Part shown: piece after piece, positions 36,535 to 50,003 of the stretch
Position numbering within the stretch: position 1 is the first letter of the stretch
How the letters are laid out: each line of letters opens with the position of its first letter
Source of the DNA: Lycocorax pyrrhopterus obiensis
Taxonomy: Eukaryota > Chordata > Aves > Passeriformes > Paradisaeidae
Direction of reading: 5' to 3'
DNA: 64,000 bases
Assembly (NCBI GenBank): GCA_014706295.1
Contig: JACSVZ010000002.1
Span: 107,690,547 to 107,754,546 of the forward strand
Made by a program: the position numbers and the translations under genes
The notes under the pieces: generated by a model
Told to the model about the DNA's origin: nothing
Seen by the model: the letters and a program-made list of their open reading frames with translations, nothing else
Database searches by the model: none

Positions 36535-39500
36535 GTAAGTATCTGAAAACTTGCTGTTTGTGAAATTATCAGGTTTGAAAACCCCTCATAGAGACAAACT
36601 GGAATCTATTAAATTTAGGCTTCTGGAATAACGGTCAGGGCTTCTTTCTGTTGCATAGTATGAGAAAAAAGGGGTTCTGAGATTGCTGTAATTTCAAGGC
36701 ACTTTAACATGTTACATGTTATAGTGTAAAGAACAGACTTGAGTTCCTGACTCTTGCTGTGCATGTGTGTTATATTTGCTTCCCAGAACAGACAATTAGG
36801 TGTGAGGAAACCCTCACAGGCCAGCAGTACACTACTGACAGCTTACCTTATCCAGTAAAAACAGGCTTAGTATGAGTTTTTGTAAGGAGTCAATTTGAGT
36901 GTTTAAGAGCTGCTCCTGTGTTGCTGCAATTCCAGTTTGAGAGAATATCCCCTAAGGAACTATTGTGTCCTGGCAAAAGATGAGGAAGCCCATGGATTTG
37001 TTTCATTTATCCCAAAAGTCAGATACAGACTTGTCTCACCTGCCAGGTACTCTGAAACTCAGAATCTGTGCCTAGATTGCACAGCAGGAATTTCTATTTC
37101 AATTGTGCTTATGATTTTGACAACTTGAGGTCAACTGAAATAATTTTTTGGTCACTTGTCTCTACCTTTCATACCCAGCAATTGCAAAAGAGAAAGTCTG
37201 TTTTATTTCCTGTGTAATATTTGAACCAGGTTTTGAATAGTTTATAGCAAAACGCACACATTTTATATTTCTCCTGTGTAAGAGGCAAACCAATACATTT
37301 GTACATGCTTGATCAGGACTGTGCTGCATGTAATAAATACAGTTTAAGTGAGGCAATCCAAGAGCTCTACAATACAAATTGAACTTTCTGCATAACTAGT
37401 TCTCTAATTTTTATGCATGGATGGTATAATACTATGAGCTTATATGCAATTATTTTGCTTTAAACTAGAGTTAAATTAAACTTACACTTTCCAGTACAAA
37501 TTGTCTTTGCTAATGTGCCCTTCAGTCTATCCAAGCAGAAGTTGAAGACCTAGTTGCAGAGCTCAGCACCCCAGCCTCTAGTGAGAAAGCCCTTTACCAT
37601 ATCTATCATGCTTAAATGAACAGTCCATTGTAAATAATGGCCTTTTCCTGCTCTCTGTTGTGGGAATTGAATATTTTCTTGACTTTTAAACACAAATTAT
37701 TAATGTGTCTTTAGGTTAAATTAGATTGAGGGGGAGTTAAACACTTAAGTGAAATTTTTACTCGTGTAGCAAAGAGAATTTTTCTCCTTACTTGATAGAT
37801 GGCTTGGCAGAATTAAAAAAAAAATTAAAAAAAAAGGACTTGTAGTTTTTTGCAAGGCAGCATCTGAAAATATGGTAGCATTCACTTTTCCTGTGCCTGA
37901 TCACTGAGATGGGGTCAGAAATCTTTGATATTCTGAGGTACCTGGAGATGAACACTCATCTAAACTCTCAGAAAAGCTTGACATAATTTCACTCTTACCA
38001 GCTTAGGTCAACAAATATTTGCAGCTAACTTTGTGGTGCAGCCCCAGCTCTTTCCTCTTTCCAGAGAACACTAGGCTGAAAACTCCAGCCTTACTTTCCC
38101 TTGACTCAACTAAGGAAAGTAAATTGGTCATCAGTTCATATAAGCATTACTTGGGGCATTCCATCAGTAGCTCTTAATCTCTGCTATATTGTTGTGGTAT
38201 CTGTGAAGATACTGATTTAAAGCATTTGAGACTTACTTTCACTTTATCTTTGATTATGTAAATATATCAAGCTTTTTATAGCTTTTACCGTAAAGATTTT
38301 CTTTTAAGCCATTATACTATCTATCAGTGCATTTTCTCCACTGACTTTAATCTTTCATCATGCTTCTCAAAGTATGAATGCTAGGTGACTATTTCACTAC
38401 TTCCAATAATACTTTCAACAGTTTAGTATATTTTATTGAATCTTTCTTCCTACTCATTGCCCTTTTTCTCCAGGTCTGCAGGATCCGGCTTTATGAAGTT
38501 GTGCAGTTCTCTACTTATAATCATCACTCTGAAGGATATCTCATAATCTTCTTCATCAAATGGTGTATACTTCTGCAAGATATTACCCTACAGATTGAAG
38601 TAAAACAGTATAAAGCAGATAGCAATGGATTACGTAAATACTGCTTTTTGGATTTGTAAATTAATAGCTCAAATAAGATAAAAAATTTTGGAAACATGTA
38701 TAACCCCTAATTGTCTGAGAGATGCACTCAGTTTGCTTAGAGCTATATGTAAAAGATTGCTCAGACAGACCCTTTGTTTTTCTGTTAAATTCTGCCAAAA
38801 TATTTCAAAGAAGAATTATTTTGGTTTTCTGGGCTCATGTGCTTTAAAAATTGTACTTATAAATAGCCTCAAAAAGAACTTACTGCTTGTCTTTTTCACC
38901 ATGTAATTATTTTTTTTTCCACGCAAGACACTACAATGGAAACAATAACAGACCGAGCACTTAAAAAAAGTCCTTGCTGTCTTGTAAAAACTTGCTGTTA
39001 CCTGGAACAATAGGACACTGAAGCATTTAAATACACTCTGGATTAGTTCCTTCACGCGCCTACTAAACTGTTTGGAATGACCAACCTTTTAAAATTGTGG
39101 GTACTATGGTAACTGGATATTTCAAGGTGTCATGGAGACAGACTACTCTTCTCCTGAGATGCCAGTCTGTTTGAGTCTGCTGTGAAAAAGCACAGGAGAG
39201 GCTTTTTTTTTCTCTTCTAAATTCAACTAATAAAATGTAACTCATACATGGGTTGAATGATGCTGGTGTTTTTAATACATTATTTTTAGAACTATGAAAT
39301 CAAAATTTAAGTGGAATAAATGCAATTCTCACACGATTAAACCTCCTTTGTAGAAAGAAGAAGAGCAAAATTTTCTTGGCTGAATAAAAAAAATAATGAT
39401 AAAAAAGACCTATCACTACCTTTAGTGAAAAAGAAAAAAACAATAATATGCTCTGACATGTGTTTCTATTATCTTTTTAAAATTTAACGGATTTAGTATA

Positions 39501-41764
39501 TGATAATTCCAACTTAATCCAGAGGCATAGTTTGGGCACTTGCTCACCTCTATCTTTGTTAACCAATAAAGTAAATATTTTTAAACTCAAGGTGGCTTGT
39601 TCTGTAACAGATTTAAATTAGATGATTGCTTTTTCTTACTTTCCCCAAATTCCTATTCAATAAACACTTTACTCTTCCGAGGAGAATGAGATTCTGTTGA
39701 TGTAATGGTATTTGTTTCAAACAAGTAAACGATAGAGATATGAAAAAAACAGATCCCTTCTATTGCTTCTGATGTCTCATCTAAGGTTTGTGCTGAAATT
39801 TTGCCTTGTTACTCCATTTTCTTCCAGCAGTTATGAGAATCACAACACTGGTACCCGGAAGCTTTTAGCATCATATGTGTAGAGTTGACATTTTTCAAAC
39901 AAAATGCCCCTCTGAAAACTGACACTAATAGTTTTGGTACAACTTTGTCAGTGCTGCTTTCTGTTATTTTCATTATTACATACATTATCCTTAACTTTGG
40001 AGTCAGTGTCACACAAATTTTGATTGCACAAATAAAATTTACCTGCTAAACTTTTTTGCCTGAACCTCACTCCCACCAACTTCTCTCCCTCCTTTATCTT
40101 CAAGCAGTCATTAGTCTTCTCTTTCATTTCCTTCCAAAATTCAGATTGGTTTTTTCTTCTCTTCTATGGCTCCCTGGTATGAGTTTAAAGACTCTTTCAT
40201 GACTTCCTTTTGCAGCTTCAAGTCTCTTGCCAGTCCCTTTTTATCTTACATTTACTCCATGTCATATGGCAAGCGCAGTGCTGTTGCCCTTCTCCAGGAC
40301 TCATTAGCAAACTTCTAATACTCTGGAAGTTTCTGGTTTTAGGTTGGCTTGTTTAATTAGCAGCAGAAATAACTTGTGAAATAAACATTTTCCAGATGTT
40401 GCCTTAAACTAGGCTTGTTGTGTGTTCTGACTTTGCAACTGTTTCCATCTCTCTGCAGGAAAGTACATGGAAGTTTATTGGTAGCAAGGTGCTACAACAA
40501 TTAAAGTCATGAAAGAAATGAAGTCAATTTACATTTCCTGCAGTAGAAAGAGGAAAAAAGAAGAAGGGCAATGTCTGTATGAGCTTTTGGCTTACTATTT
40601 TTAAAAACAAAATTAGCATTCCTTTAAAATTGCTTATTTTATGCATTGTTTTTTGGCTTCCCGACTAAATAAAATTCAAACACTGATTCATTTGGGGACC
40701 AGGCTTTTTTGCCACAGAGATTTTTTGGTGTTTATGAAAAAATCAAACCGTAAAAGATAGTTTCACAAGAGCAGCACAATAAAATGAAAAAATAAATATT
40801 CAAAAAGGTTGTGAAAATTTTCTTGCTCAGTACAAAAAGCCATTAATTCAAAAAGGCATTGTCAGATGTATGTAAGGTTTCTAGAACGGAACATTAAACT
40901 CAGGAATAATTAACTTTTCTTCTGGGTTGATCATCAGATAAACAAATCTGCAAGTAAAAGAACGGCAACAATAGGACATAAAAAGAAAATACCTTGTGAA
41001 AAACAAGAAATTTTACCTTCTTCCTGGAGTTTTTTGACTTTTATAAGGACAGAAAATGACATCAAGCACAGCAGGAGACTATTCAGAAATCAATTTTAGC
41101 TACATTATCTGAGAGTTGATGACCTTGATACAACTATAAAAGGTGCAGGTACTCAAAAGCTGGAAAAAAATCCACATTAACTTCAAGTCTTCTGTTCCTT
41201 TTTGTATTTTATTAATGTTACTATGTAATTAAAACAGCAATGATATTTTTAATGTAAAAGACACTATATTTCAATAATTTATCCTTCATATTATTAATAT
41301 GATATAGTCTTCATTTAGTTTAATTAACAGGGAACAACTCCTTTAACAATTTTATGTCAGCCAAATCTGGCAGTTTTCAATAACAGGAGCCTGTGCTTTT
41401 TATATAACCTACATGAACTAATCATGATCATGAAATAATTAGGTTGCCTACAAAGTCATTGGTATTTTAATTTCTGAGCTAGGGTTAACTAGAGTATCTA
41501 GAGTGTGTATCTTTTTCAGTGACTCTAATACCACTGAAAATCAAATGTTATGACCTCTAACTCTAAATAAAAGGCAACATAAACTCTGATCTGCTTTTTA
41601 GTTTTGGACATATTTTTTCTTTCTATTAAAGCTGGAAAGTCTGAACAGTTTATTTCAGATGTTGCCATAATTCTTAAAAAAATACAAAAATTTGCATCTT
41701 TGTACTAAGTTATTAAAAAGACTTTAAAATAGTTTGGTTTATTCGTTATGTTATTAATCCACTG

Positions 41765-41796
41765 AGAATCAATACTGATCAATTGATATTGATTCT
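41765..41796. repeat. 10-bp inverted repeat
   Basis: AGAATCAATA at 41765-41774 pairs with TATTGATTCT at 41787-41796 across CTGATCAATTGA. The loop itself contains the palindrome TCAATTGA. Confidence 0.8.
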
Positions 41797-42799
41797 GGAA
41801 ACATGGGACAAAATCCAAATGCCCTGATGCCTTAAGCACAAGACAATTGAATGCTCTGAAGTTACTATTTTAAGACCAATAATAAAAAAAAATAGACAAA
41901 AAACATAGGAACCATTGCTTAGACTAGAACTATTCCACAAGAAAGAGACAAGATAGTGACCTCAGTTATCCAAAATGTTATTAGAGATGGAGACGTCCAG
42001 AAAATGATCCTGAAACAATCCTTTGAAGAGTACTTCTCTTTTTTGAAGGTACAGAGATCTCTTGAAGGTAAAGAAATATATTAGATGGCATGATAATTAG
42101 ATTATAAGATTCCTTTCTCCCCTTAAGATTTACTCTGCTTGGGTCTCTCCTGAAATAAAAGAGGAAGGGGGCTGTCTCTTTTTAGAACAGAGAATGCTGG
42201 AGCCAGCTATGCTCTCATTTTATGTGGAATAGCCAGGATGGAAAAGATGTTGAGCAATAGGAGATTTTACTCCTCATTCTGTGGCAGTCAGAGAAGGAAA
42301 AGGAAATTGAACAGAGGAGGGGAAAAAAGGCAGCCTCCCTCTGCTAATCCTATTAATTCAGTACAGTTTTTACCAGAGGAAAAAGAGTGATGACAATAAC
42401 AGGAAGAAAAACCCCTTTCTAGCATAACACAGTGGACATATCAGTTAAAGGTATAGAGTCTCAAAATGGTTCTTCAACTCAAATTTCCCATGCCATGGAT
42501 AAACCTCCTCACCATCAAATAATGCAGAAGTCCATTGATACCACTGTGTGTGGTTGATTGCCTTAAAAAAAAAGCCCAAACATACTCCCCCTTGACCATT
42601 TCTCATATCCAATAGCATTATACTACAATACTTTTATAACCTATTTCAAAAATAAACTTAACTTTAGTGTCAGTGACCAAGGCTAGTGTAGAAATTTTCT
42701 TATTTTAACTTTTTTTACAGCTTCTACAGTAAGGTTGTGCTGGTTTTCAGATTTTCATATTATCTATCAGAAGCCTGAATTCCATATAGGAATAATATG

Positions 42800-42842
42800 C
42801 TTTTGTTTTGAGGACAATGGTCATGCCTAGTCAAAACAAAAG
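42800..42842. repeat. Perfect 12-bp inverted repeat
   Basis: CTTTTGTTTTGA at 42800-42811 pairs with TCAAAACAAAAG at 42831-42842 across a 19-nt loop. The outer flanks are also loosely complementary (GGAATAA near 42789 and TTCAGAATTCC near 42849), so the original structure may have been longer. Confidence 0.8.
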
Positions 42843-43999
42843 AATAAGTTCAGAATTCCACTGCTTTACGAGCTGGAGGTTGTCATGGGAATGTCCAGGG
42901 CTGTCTGAATGTGGTTTATTTTAATTAGGAGCAATTTTACCTTGCTTCAAGTATCTGGTGCTTGTACCATGAATATTTCTCTTTGTTTTCCACCGCCACT
43001 ACTTTTTAAAATTTTACTCATGGATACCTATCAAGAATCAAGAGTGTATGAAAGTCTTGTAGTTTTTACAGTATAAGTTCTCATCAACAGCCATTTTCAG
43101 GATTTTGACAAAAGTATTTCCTATGACTGCAGATGCATGTTATGCTCTGTACAAAATGCAATGCCAGACAGAGTAAATTATATCAGGGCCCCAGCTAGTA
43201 AAGGTGAATTCTTTGCTCACTTTAAAGCCTAAAAAATTAATTTTTAATGGATAAGTCAGGGGACAGAAAGTGTTGCAGGGTGAGGCAGGAGAGGGAGAGA
43301 ACATTATCATTTTTCACCCCTTCATGTTCTATTTCTGAGTTATTAATTTCTCAATTTAACAAGTTCAGCTTCCTCTTTTTCTGATCTCCCATGTGTTGCT
43401 GAGCAGTACTTGAATGCGGTATTGACACTGCTCACACTCTGTTTACACAGCCATTACTTTATATTTAAATTCAGCTGTTGCCATAAAAGCAGTGATGAAG
43501 ATTAGTAATAGCAATTAATAGCCTTACGTTGCAGTGACTTGGACAATCAATGTATTGGAGTGACCTGCAGTGACCAGATTCATCTTCACATGTAATTGTT
43601 CATGTCACTCCCAAAACTAAGAAGAAATTCTTTTTGCTTTTGACTGCACTAGTAAGAGAAAGAAAATGAATTGCTTCCAATAAACTTTTTTTTGTCTATT
43701 GTACCAAAATTTCAGTTGAGAATCAAAAAAAATCATTTAAAAGTGATTATTTTCTTTTTTAATTGTAATGACCACAGACAATTGTTTTCTCTGAGATGAA
43801 GAAGTAGAGAGATTTGGGATAATTTTTCCAGGCTGTAAAAATTTGCTTTATATTCAGTTCCTTCATCTCCCTCAAAAAACTGATTCTGAGAAGCCAGTTC
43901 TATGTAATAGAGAATACGAAAAGAACCAGTGTGTTCAAAAATAGCCTCTCTTAGAAAGGCTGCAAGGGTTTAAGATAACTTTTTAAAAGTCTGGAAAGT

Positions 44000-44450
44000 A
44001 GACAACAGAGAAGAAGAATTTAAAGCAGAGGAGCTACAGTGCATGCCAGGAGGCATCAGAGAAAACAGATGAAAAAAACCAGAAAGACTGGGATGGAGAA
44101 CGAGGTACAAGAAATCAGTGGCATAGTACGAGTGATGAGAAAATGGGTAACCACAGAGGATGAAGAGCAGTAGAAGGAAAATAAATAAGAGATAAAGTAG
44201 GGGTAGAAACAGAAGGAGAAGAAAAGGAAAGCAGAATGAGAAAAAGAAAGAGAAAAGAGATTAGGAAAAAATCAATTGCACAAAGCTGGAAGGAAGAAGA
44301 TACTGAGATACAACAGCGATGTAAAAGCTGTAGAAGCGATTGTATGGACTATATAAGAAATTAAATGAACGAAAGTGAGACAATCTCAAGGGAAAAGAGT
44401 GAAACCTCAGAAGAGAAAGAAGAAAGAAGCAATTAGAGCATGAGAAATTA
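44000..44450 (+). repeat. Purine-rich low-complexity tract
   Basis: About 450 bp are strongly biased to A and G on the plus strand (for example AGAAGGAGAAGAAAAGGAAAG near 44211 and AGAAAAAGAAAGAGAAAAGAG near 44239). Several CpGs are retained (near 44100, 44128, 44314, 44337 and 44370). The Phe/Ser/Leu-rich frame on the minus strand is a by-product of this bias. Confidence 0.75.
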
Positions 44451-44454
44451 CCCT

Positions 44455-47400
44455 GGGTTGCAAAGGCCAAGAGGATGGACTAAGGTAGAGTGGCAGTCAG
44501 TCAAGTCTGAACTACCTTATTTTTTGTCAAAGATTCCCACCTAATTCTCTGTGAGTTACCAGCTTTGTGTTTGAGCTATGAAATTGAAAAATGGAGAAGA
44601 AAGAATTAGTTTAAACTAAAAAATAAGTTTCTCAACTGCAGAAAAAACCTGAATCTGTATGCAAACAAGATGTTCTGTTTTTTCGCAAATGCTTTTTTTT
44701 TTTATTGAGTGTCTGCTTTCTATAACTACATAAATGTACCTTGGAGTGAAGCACCTGAGGATTTATATCATCTCAGATATACCCTGCAGCATCCTAATCA
44801 CAGTTGTGCTGCCTCTGACTCAGCAAGTCCTTACATGAGACAGAAAGCATCCCCCCTCAGTGCATCCAAATTTTTTAATCTGTGTAATGTTATAGCACAT
44901 AGCAATTCTGTGAGTTCTTTCACCTTCCAACTTTTTCCTCAAAGATATTTAGGAAAATCAATTTGAGTTTGCATATTATCTCCAGGCAAATTTTGTAAAA
45001 CAGTAGGGAGACAGCCAAATATATACCAAAATTCAAGAATCATAGCACAAAAAGCATGAGAAAATACTGTTATTTACAGGAATGACATCACAGAGTACCT
45101 GAATAATATGTGAGTAAATTAATCTGTAGAAATTGTAAGAATCTACTGTCCTGAATTTCTTTATTCTAGAAGCAGTCTTAGCTGAAAGATAGTGAAAGTC
45201 AGGTAAGGGGTTTTTTTAATCAGTTGACTTGTGCTCATAAGAATATATTATTGGCTGTCAAAATGTCAAGCTATTTGATTTCATGACAAATGAAGAGCAA
45301 GGGAACAGAGATAAACCAAAAAATAACATTTATTTGCATGTATTTGTCCTGTCTTCTAGTCAAACATAAGAAAATGCAAATGTGCTGTAGCTTGGATGTT
45401 ACTGGAGCCATGAATTATGGAAGACAAAAATTAGATAAGCATATTGAGAATAAAGCTTTTAGCTGTGCAGTTCATGCCTTCACTAGAACCCCCCAATGGA
45501 AATATTGCCCCAAAATTCATCATTACCTGTTTTGTATTCCACACATCAAGACTCATACTCCAATTCCATTGCTGTGGATAATACAACCTTTTATTGTTCC
45601 CTCTTCTTTATCCTACAGGAATGTCTGGGCCAACTGATGCGGGGATTATTTTGCGATGTCCTTCATGTTGCCCTCTAGCATTCTCCCATGTCTGTGTTCC
45701 TAGATATGAGTTAGGCAAATTGAATTTTCTGTTTGAGCTCTATAGTGCAAGAATAACTGCTTGGCATTTGGTTTGTAAATAAAGAAGATATTGCATTTTA
45801 TTTTCTGACACAACCTTTTTTTTTCTGGATAAAGTGTTGGAATCACACAGAATTTTATGGGGAATGGTTAAGATATGGCTGACTGCAGTAGGATTCTTGT
45901 GCCCCACATAATATAACCCACAGGTCTGATTAAAGTATTTCCAGGATGAAGATTCTGAAAAATAGCCATGGTCAGTGCTATCGAGTTTGTAACGAAACAA
46001 TTAAAAACTGCCTGTACATCCTTATGTAAAGTGTAATCACTTTTTCCATGGGACACAGGGCAGAGAAAAATAATTTTAAAACAGAAAGACTTAAAAATAA
46101 TGAAAAACCAGCGGCATATGCTCAATTAAGTATGACACAGAAGTAAAATAAATAGGATGCAATAAGTAAAAGACAAAAGAGGGCAGGTGATGTCTTGGGA
46201 AAAGTGCACTGAGTGTAGGAGAGGAAAATACAATGTACTCTTAAGATTTAAGGGTAAAGTCCAATCTCCATTACATTGATGAAAATACTGACTAACATCA
46301 TTGCAAATTTCATAAAAAACTCGGGATGATTGGTGAACATAAAAAGGGGAGTTAGCAGCAGGAGCAGTTATTCCACTCAAAACAAATTAGAAGCAATTTT
46401 GTTACAATAACCAGTTTATTTCTATAGCAGGACTCCAACTGAAATAACTATTTTTCATCAGACGAAAAAGAGGGATAGAAAGTACATGGCCTAGATGGCC
46501 TACTAGATGGAAATCCAATGGATATTCTTGGAGGAAATACAAATATAATTTCTATGACTATCATAATAGAGAGGCAATAAGATGTAAAGTACTGATAATG
46601 AAAATCAGTTTTCCAGAAAAAAACATGCAAAATATATATTTTTATGTAAAAATCATCCAAAATAATAATAATAAAAAAGTAAATACAAGTAAATTAAAAA
46701 TGTGCAAAATGTAAAGGCTTGTAAAGATTTGCATGGGCATACGCTGGCATGACAACAAATACGGTAAGCATCTGCAGATAAAATGAAAGGAAAATTAAGA
46801 AAAATAAATTGATATTGCTGGGAAATAATTGATGTCTTTTCCTGGGAATGCAGGTCCCCTGCAAAGAAGGAAAATCTCAGAAACTGATGAATTCTCTGGA
46901 GGAGAAAATGAAAAAAAAATTGTATTTAAGATGATGCTAAGTATTGCATGAATATAAATACGTTAAAAAAATGAAAGCAACTAACACATAAAGAAAAATT
47001 TTAGAGCAAATGGTCTGCTAGGAAAAGAACTTGTTAGCTATGCTGAAAGAAGGGAGAAACTACACTGTGGCTGAACATTTCCTTTGAACACAAAAGCACT
47101 CTGTAAGAGAAAATGAGGTAGTATGTAAACAGGAACTGTTGTAAAAGAGTAGAGAAAACCTGCATCATAAATAAAATTTCAAGTCCCATTCTCTGACTAG
47201 AGTACTGTTGGTATCAACATAAGCTTTCATACATCCTCACATGTTAAATCAAGCCTAAAATAAATAGATGCCTGGAAAGCAAAAAGAATAAAACTAAAAT
47301 TGGGAATAAATTGCTAGGAAAATAGCTGATTTGAGTTTTTAATGTAATTGTAGCTCTGCATGTAAAAATTAACCTCTGAAAAGTGAGCATTTCCAAAGCA

Positions 47401-47640
47401 CGGTATTTGATGGTGCAAAATCACTACACTACTGCATGAATTGGGAAAACAGTCTCACACCCAGACTCTTGTTCTGTAGTTCTTATCTACCATGAATAGA
47501 TTTAACTTAGAGTAAAATTCTGCCTGTACACAGATTCTCCACATGAGCAATTCCTGAATGTTTTCTGCAGCTTCAACCCATTAAGAGGGGGAGAAAAGCA
47601 TAAAGTGCAGCATTAAATTTCAGGTTTAGTTGGCATTTCA
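44455..47640. other. AT-rich noncoding stretch
   Basis: No recognised gene or repeat. Overlapping chance frames are frequent at 45290-46380, but none has domain or splice support. Confidence 0.5.
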
Positions 47641-47674
47641 TTTTTTTTTAAGCTGTTGTATTTTTTCAATGAAT

Positions 47675-47902
47675 TTAATTCTCAGGAAAATAGTCAGTTT
47701 GAAACTTTGAAGACTTAAGTGTGCATCTTAGTACAGAAACACGCTGTCTGTAATTAGAACTGAGGAACTCATTCACAAACAGTTTGGAAATTGTCGAATT
47801 AGGAAAATTCATTCGTTTGCTGTCGTCATCTAAGTTTGCTGCAGAGGATACAGACATCACAGATAGCACAGTGAGCAATTCCATCGACTGGGGATCTCCC
47901 AT
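47675..47902 (-). other. CpG-retaining, exon-like open frame
   Basis: On the minus strand, an open frame from ATG at 47902 begins MGDPQSMELLTVLSVMSVSS, then continues ANLDDDSKRMNFPNSTISK and FVNEFLSSNYRQR. The first part resembles a short signal-peptide core, but the same sequence, ending GTATCCTCTGCAG at 47839, is also a good splice acceptor, so an exon starting at 47838 is an alternative. Five CpGs are kept at 47742, 47795, 47814, 47824 and 47885, unusual for the surrounding DNA. No clear donor is seen before the stop at 47675. I do not recognise the protein. Confidence 0.25.
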
Positions 47903-48769
47903 ACCTGTACATTAATTCTATTCAAAATTATCCAGGAATGTAATAATACCAAGAAGTTTTAGTTTTCAAATTAACTAAAAATTTTTAGCCTGTGCCTTTT
48001 CTAAGTCTTACTCCAGCACTCTGTAATATGTAGTATAGAGGGTTGGAATTACTATAATTTGGAAAATTCTTGGGAAATAAATTGTTTTCTAAGAAAGTTT
48101 TGTGTATGACAGTGCTTCCTTTGAAGGACCAGTTAAAGATAGCTTCCCTGACCTTCAATACTTAGAGAACAGCCTTTCATTTACAGTATACTTTTTAGTG
48201 TTTATGAAAGTATGATGAAAGATAGGATGTTTTTGCATTCTAGTGCACATGAAAACAATTTTTTTTCAGTAAGTTATAGCCACTGATTGAATTTTAAATG
48301 CCATTTATCTGTTTTTAAGAACCTGTATCTAGACCAATATCCCAGAAAGTGAGTTTACATGTTTAAATGTTAATACTTTCCAACTCATTTAAAATGAACT
48401 TCTGTTCTTGGATGTGCCAAATGTACCTAAAATCTGTTTTTCAGTTAACTACCCAGAAAATTAGGCACAACAATGAAAAACTGTAAACTTTGCCAATATT
48501 TAGACATGTAAGGGGGCCGAAGAAGGAAGGGCTTGGCTGGTTTGAGGTGGTTTCTTCCTATAAAACAAAACATGAGAACCATTTTCATAGTGTTTGGTCC
48601 ACCCATACTCATCTCTGCAGCCTTAATGCTGCAGGAAGCTGAGAGAATTTGTGTATTCCTGTGGGCAAGCACTTGTCTTACAGGAGGCATTGAACAAAAT
48701 GCAGGAGCAGCTATTGTCCCACCCTGCAACAACACAGCCCAGTGCTGGAGCTATCTGCATACATGAAAA

Positions 48770-48935
48770 TCTGACAGAATTCTTCATTTCAAGAAGCATT
48801 TGTACAATGCTCTCAGGCACATGGTGTGATGCTCGGGGTTGTTCTGTAGAGAGACCAGGAGCTGGACTTCAGTGATCCTTGTGGAGTTCTTCGAACTCTG
48901 GATATTCTGATTCTGTGACTGATTCTATTATCTGG
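48770..48935 (+). mobile_element. CR1 LINE 3' end fragment
   Basis: CTGACAGAATTC, ATTTGTACAATGCTCTCAGG, CACATGGTGTGATGCTCGGG, CCAGGAGCTGGACTTCAGTG, ATCCTTGTGGAGTTCTTCG and the tail GGATATTCTGATTCTGTGAC reproduce, in order, the C-terminal coding end and 3' UTR of avian CR1. The tail is the ATTCTGTGA-type repeat, which indicates a different CR1 subfamily from the copy at 11.8 kb. The copy is 5'-truncated and decayed. Some upstream sequence from about 48600 may also belong to it. Confidence 0.9.
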
Positions 48936-49456
48936 TCTTTGGGTCTTCAGTCTCTCACTGATTCCAAATATTTGCTAAAGTGTGCACGTGTGGCTATCTG
49001 TCTGTCTTTTAACAAAGAGGCAGACTTTGTTTCCATCCCTTTCTGGCTGAGTTTGTTTATTGCAAAAAGGGATAAGAAACTGAGGTTGTTCATGGTGTTT
49101 GAACTGAATGCAATCGGTAAAATTCCAAGCTGTTGACAAGAAATTCTACAGATGGATGTTGCTGTCTTACTTTTTTCTTTTGATTTTTCTATTACCTGTG
49201 GGATATTCTGCAGGTTTCATTTCAGTCAGGCTCTGAAATATTGATGTCCATTTCCTTCTCTTTAACAGCTATGTATCTCCAGCTGAATTGACACATAATG
49301 GTGACACTGCTTAAACTAAAGAAAAGGCCATTAATAATCCAAATGTGAATAAGATTATTACATGAGTTGCTACAATTGATTTAAGTTCAGCTCAACTAAG
49401 CAGTCAGTTTGTTCTTTTCTCCTTAGGTTTAATTTCTTCTTAGCTTCTTCCTTATT

Positions 49457-49500
49457 TGTTTGTTTGGGGTTTTTTTTGTTTTGTTTTGTTTTTTTTTTTA
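49457..49500 (+). repeat. T-rich (TTTTG)n simple repeat
   Basis: A low-complexity run of T with regularly spaced G, including three TTTTG units. Confidence 0.85.
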
Positions 49501-49980
49501 ATAAAATATCTCAGAGTGCCCTTAGGGCACCAATTCGAAGCTTTAGATCTGAAGCTGCAAACAACTGTAAAGACAACTGGTGCAACTCAAAAATTCAGAG
49601 GAATGCCACAGGAGCATCTGTTGTACACATGGTAGGACCACCAACTCAAGAGAGAGGAAAGAGTTATTTGAGGCTCTAGTAAAGTTTGAGCCTCTTGTGC
49701 ATTAAATTCTAAAGTTGTTCTTAAAAACAGAGGCTTTTGTGTCTCACCTGTACCATTTCCTGTACCATTGCTTAGCTTACATTATCAATTAGCCTCTGAT
49801 AAAAGCTGTTCTTGTTCCTACAGATATAAAATGTTTCCTCATATTCAGGGAGTGGCATTTTTATTTGTTTGAGATTAAAAAAAAAAAAACAACTAACCAA
49901 CCTAGCTATTGTCTCCAAATGCTTTCAGGGAGCTAAATATATCAAAATTAAGTGAAAAATACTCTGCTGCCACAGAATTG

Positions 49981-50003
49981 GGCGGGGGGGGGGAGGGAGG
50001 GAG
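49981..50003 (+). repeat. G-run with G-quadruplex potential
   Basis: GGCG followed by ten further G, then AGGGAGGGAG, provides at least four G-triplets separated by single bases. It fits the standard four-tract quadruplex pattern on the plus strand. Confidence 0.85.

Larger units (their letters stand above)
35145..43990. other. AT-rich noncoding stretch
   Basis: Apart from the exon-like segment at 36397-36534 and the hairpins at 41765 and 42800, nothing is recognised here. Confidence 0.5.

Noticed and set aside
38378..38659. 93-codon open frame with the motif CRIRLYEVVQ after CTCCAG
   Set aside because: No donor is found and the rest of the frame is low-complexity hydrophobic. The length is compatible with chance.
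44261..44470. Phe/Ser/Leu-rich open frame on the minus strand
   Set aside because: It is explained by the purine-rich tract on the other strand, with no membrane-protein pattern beyond composition.
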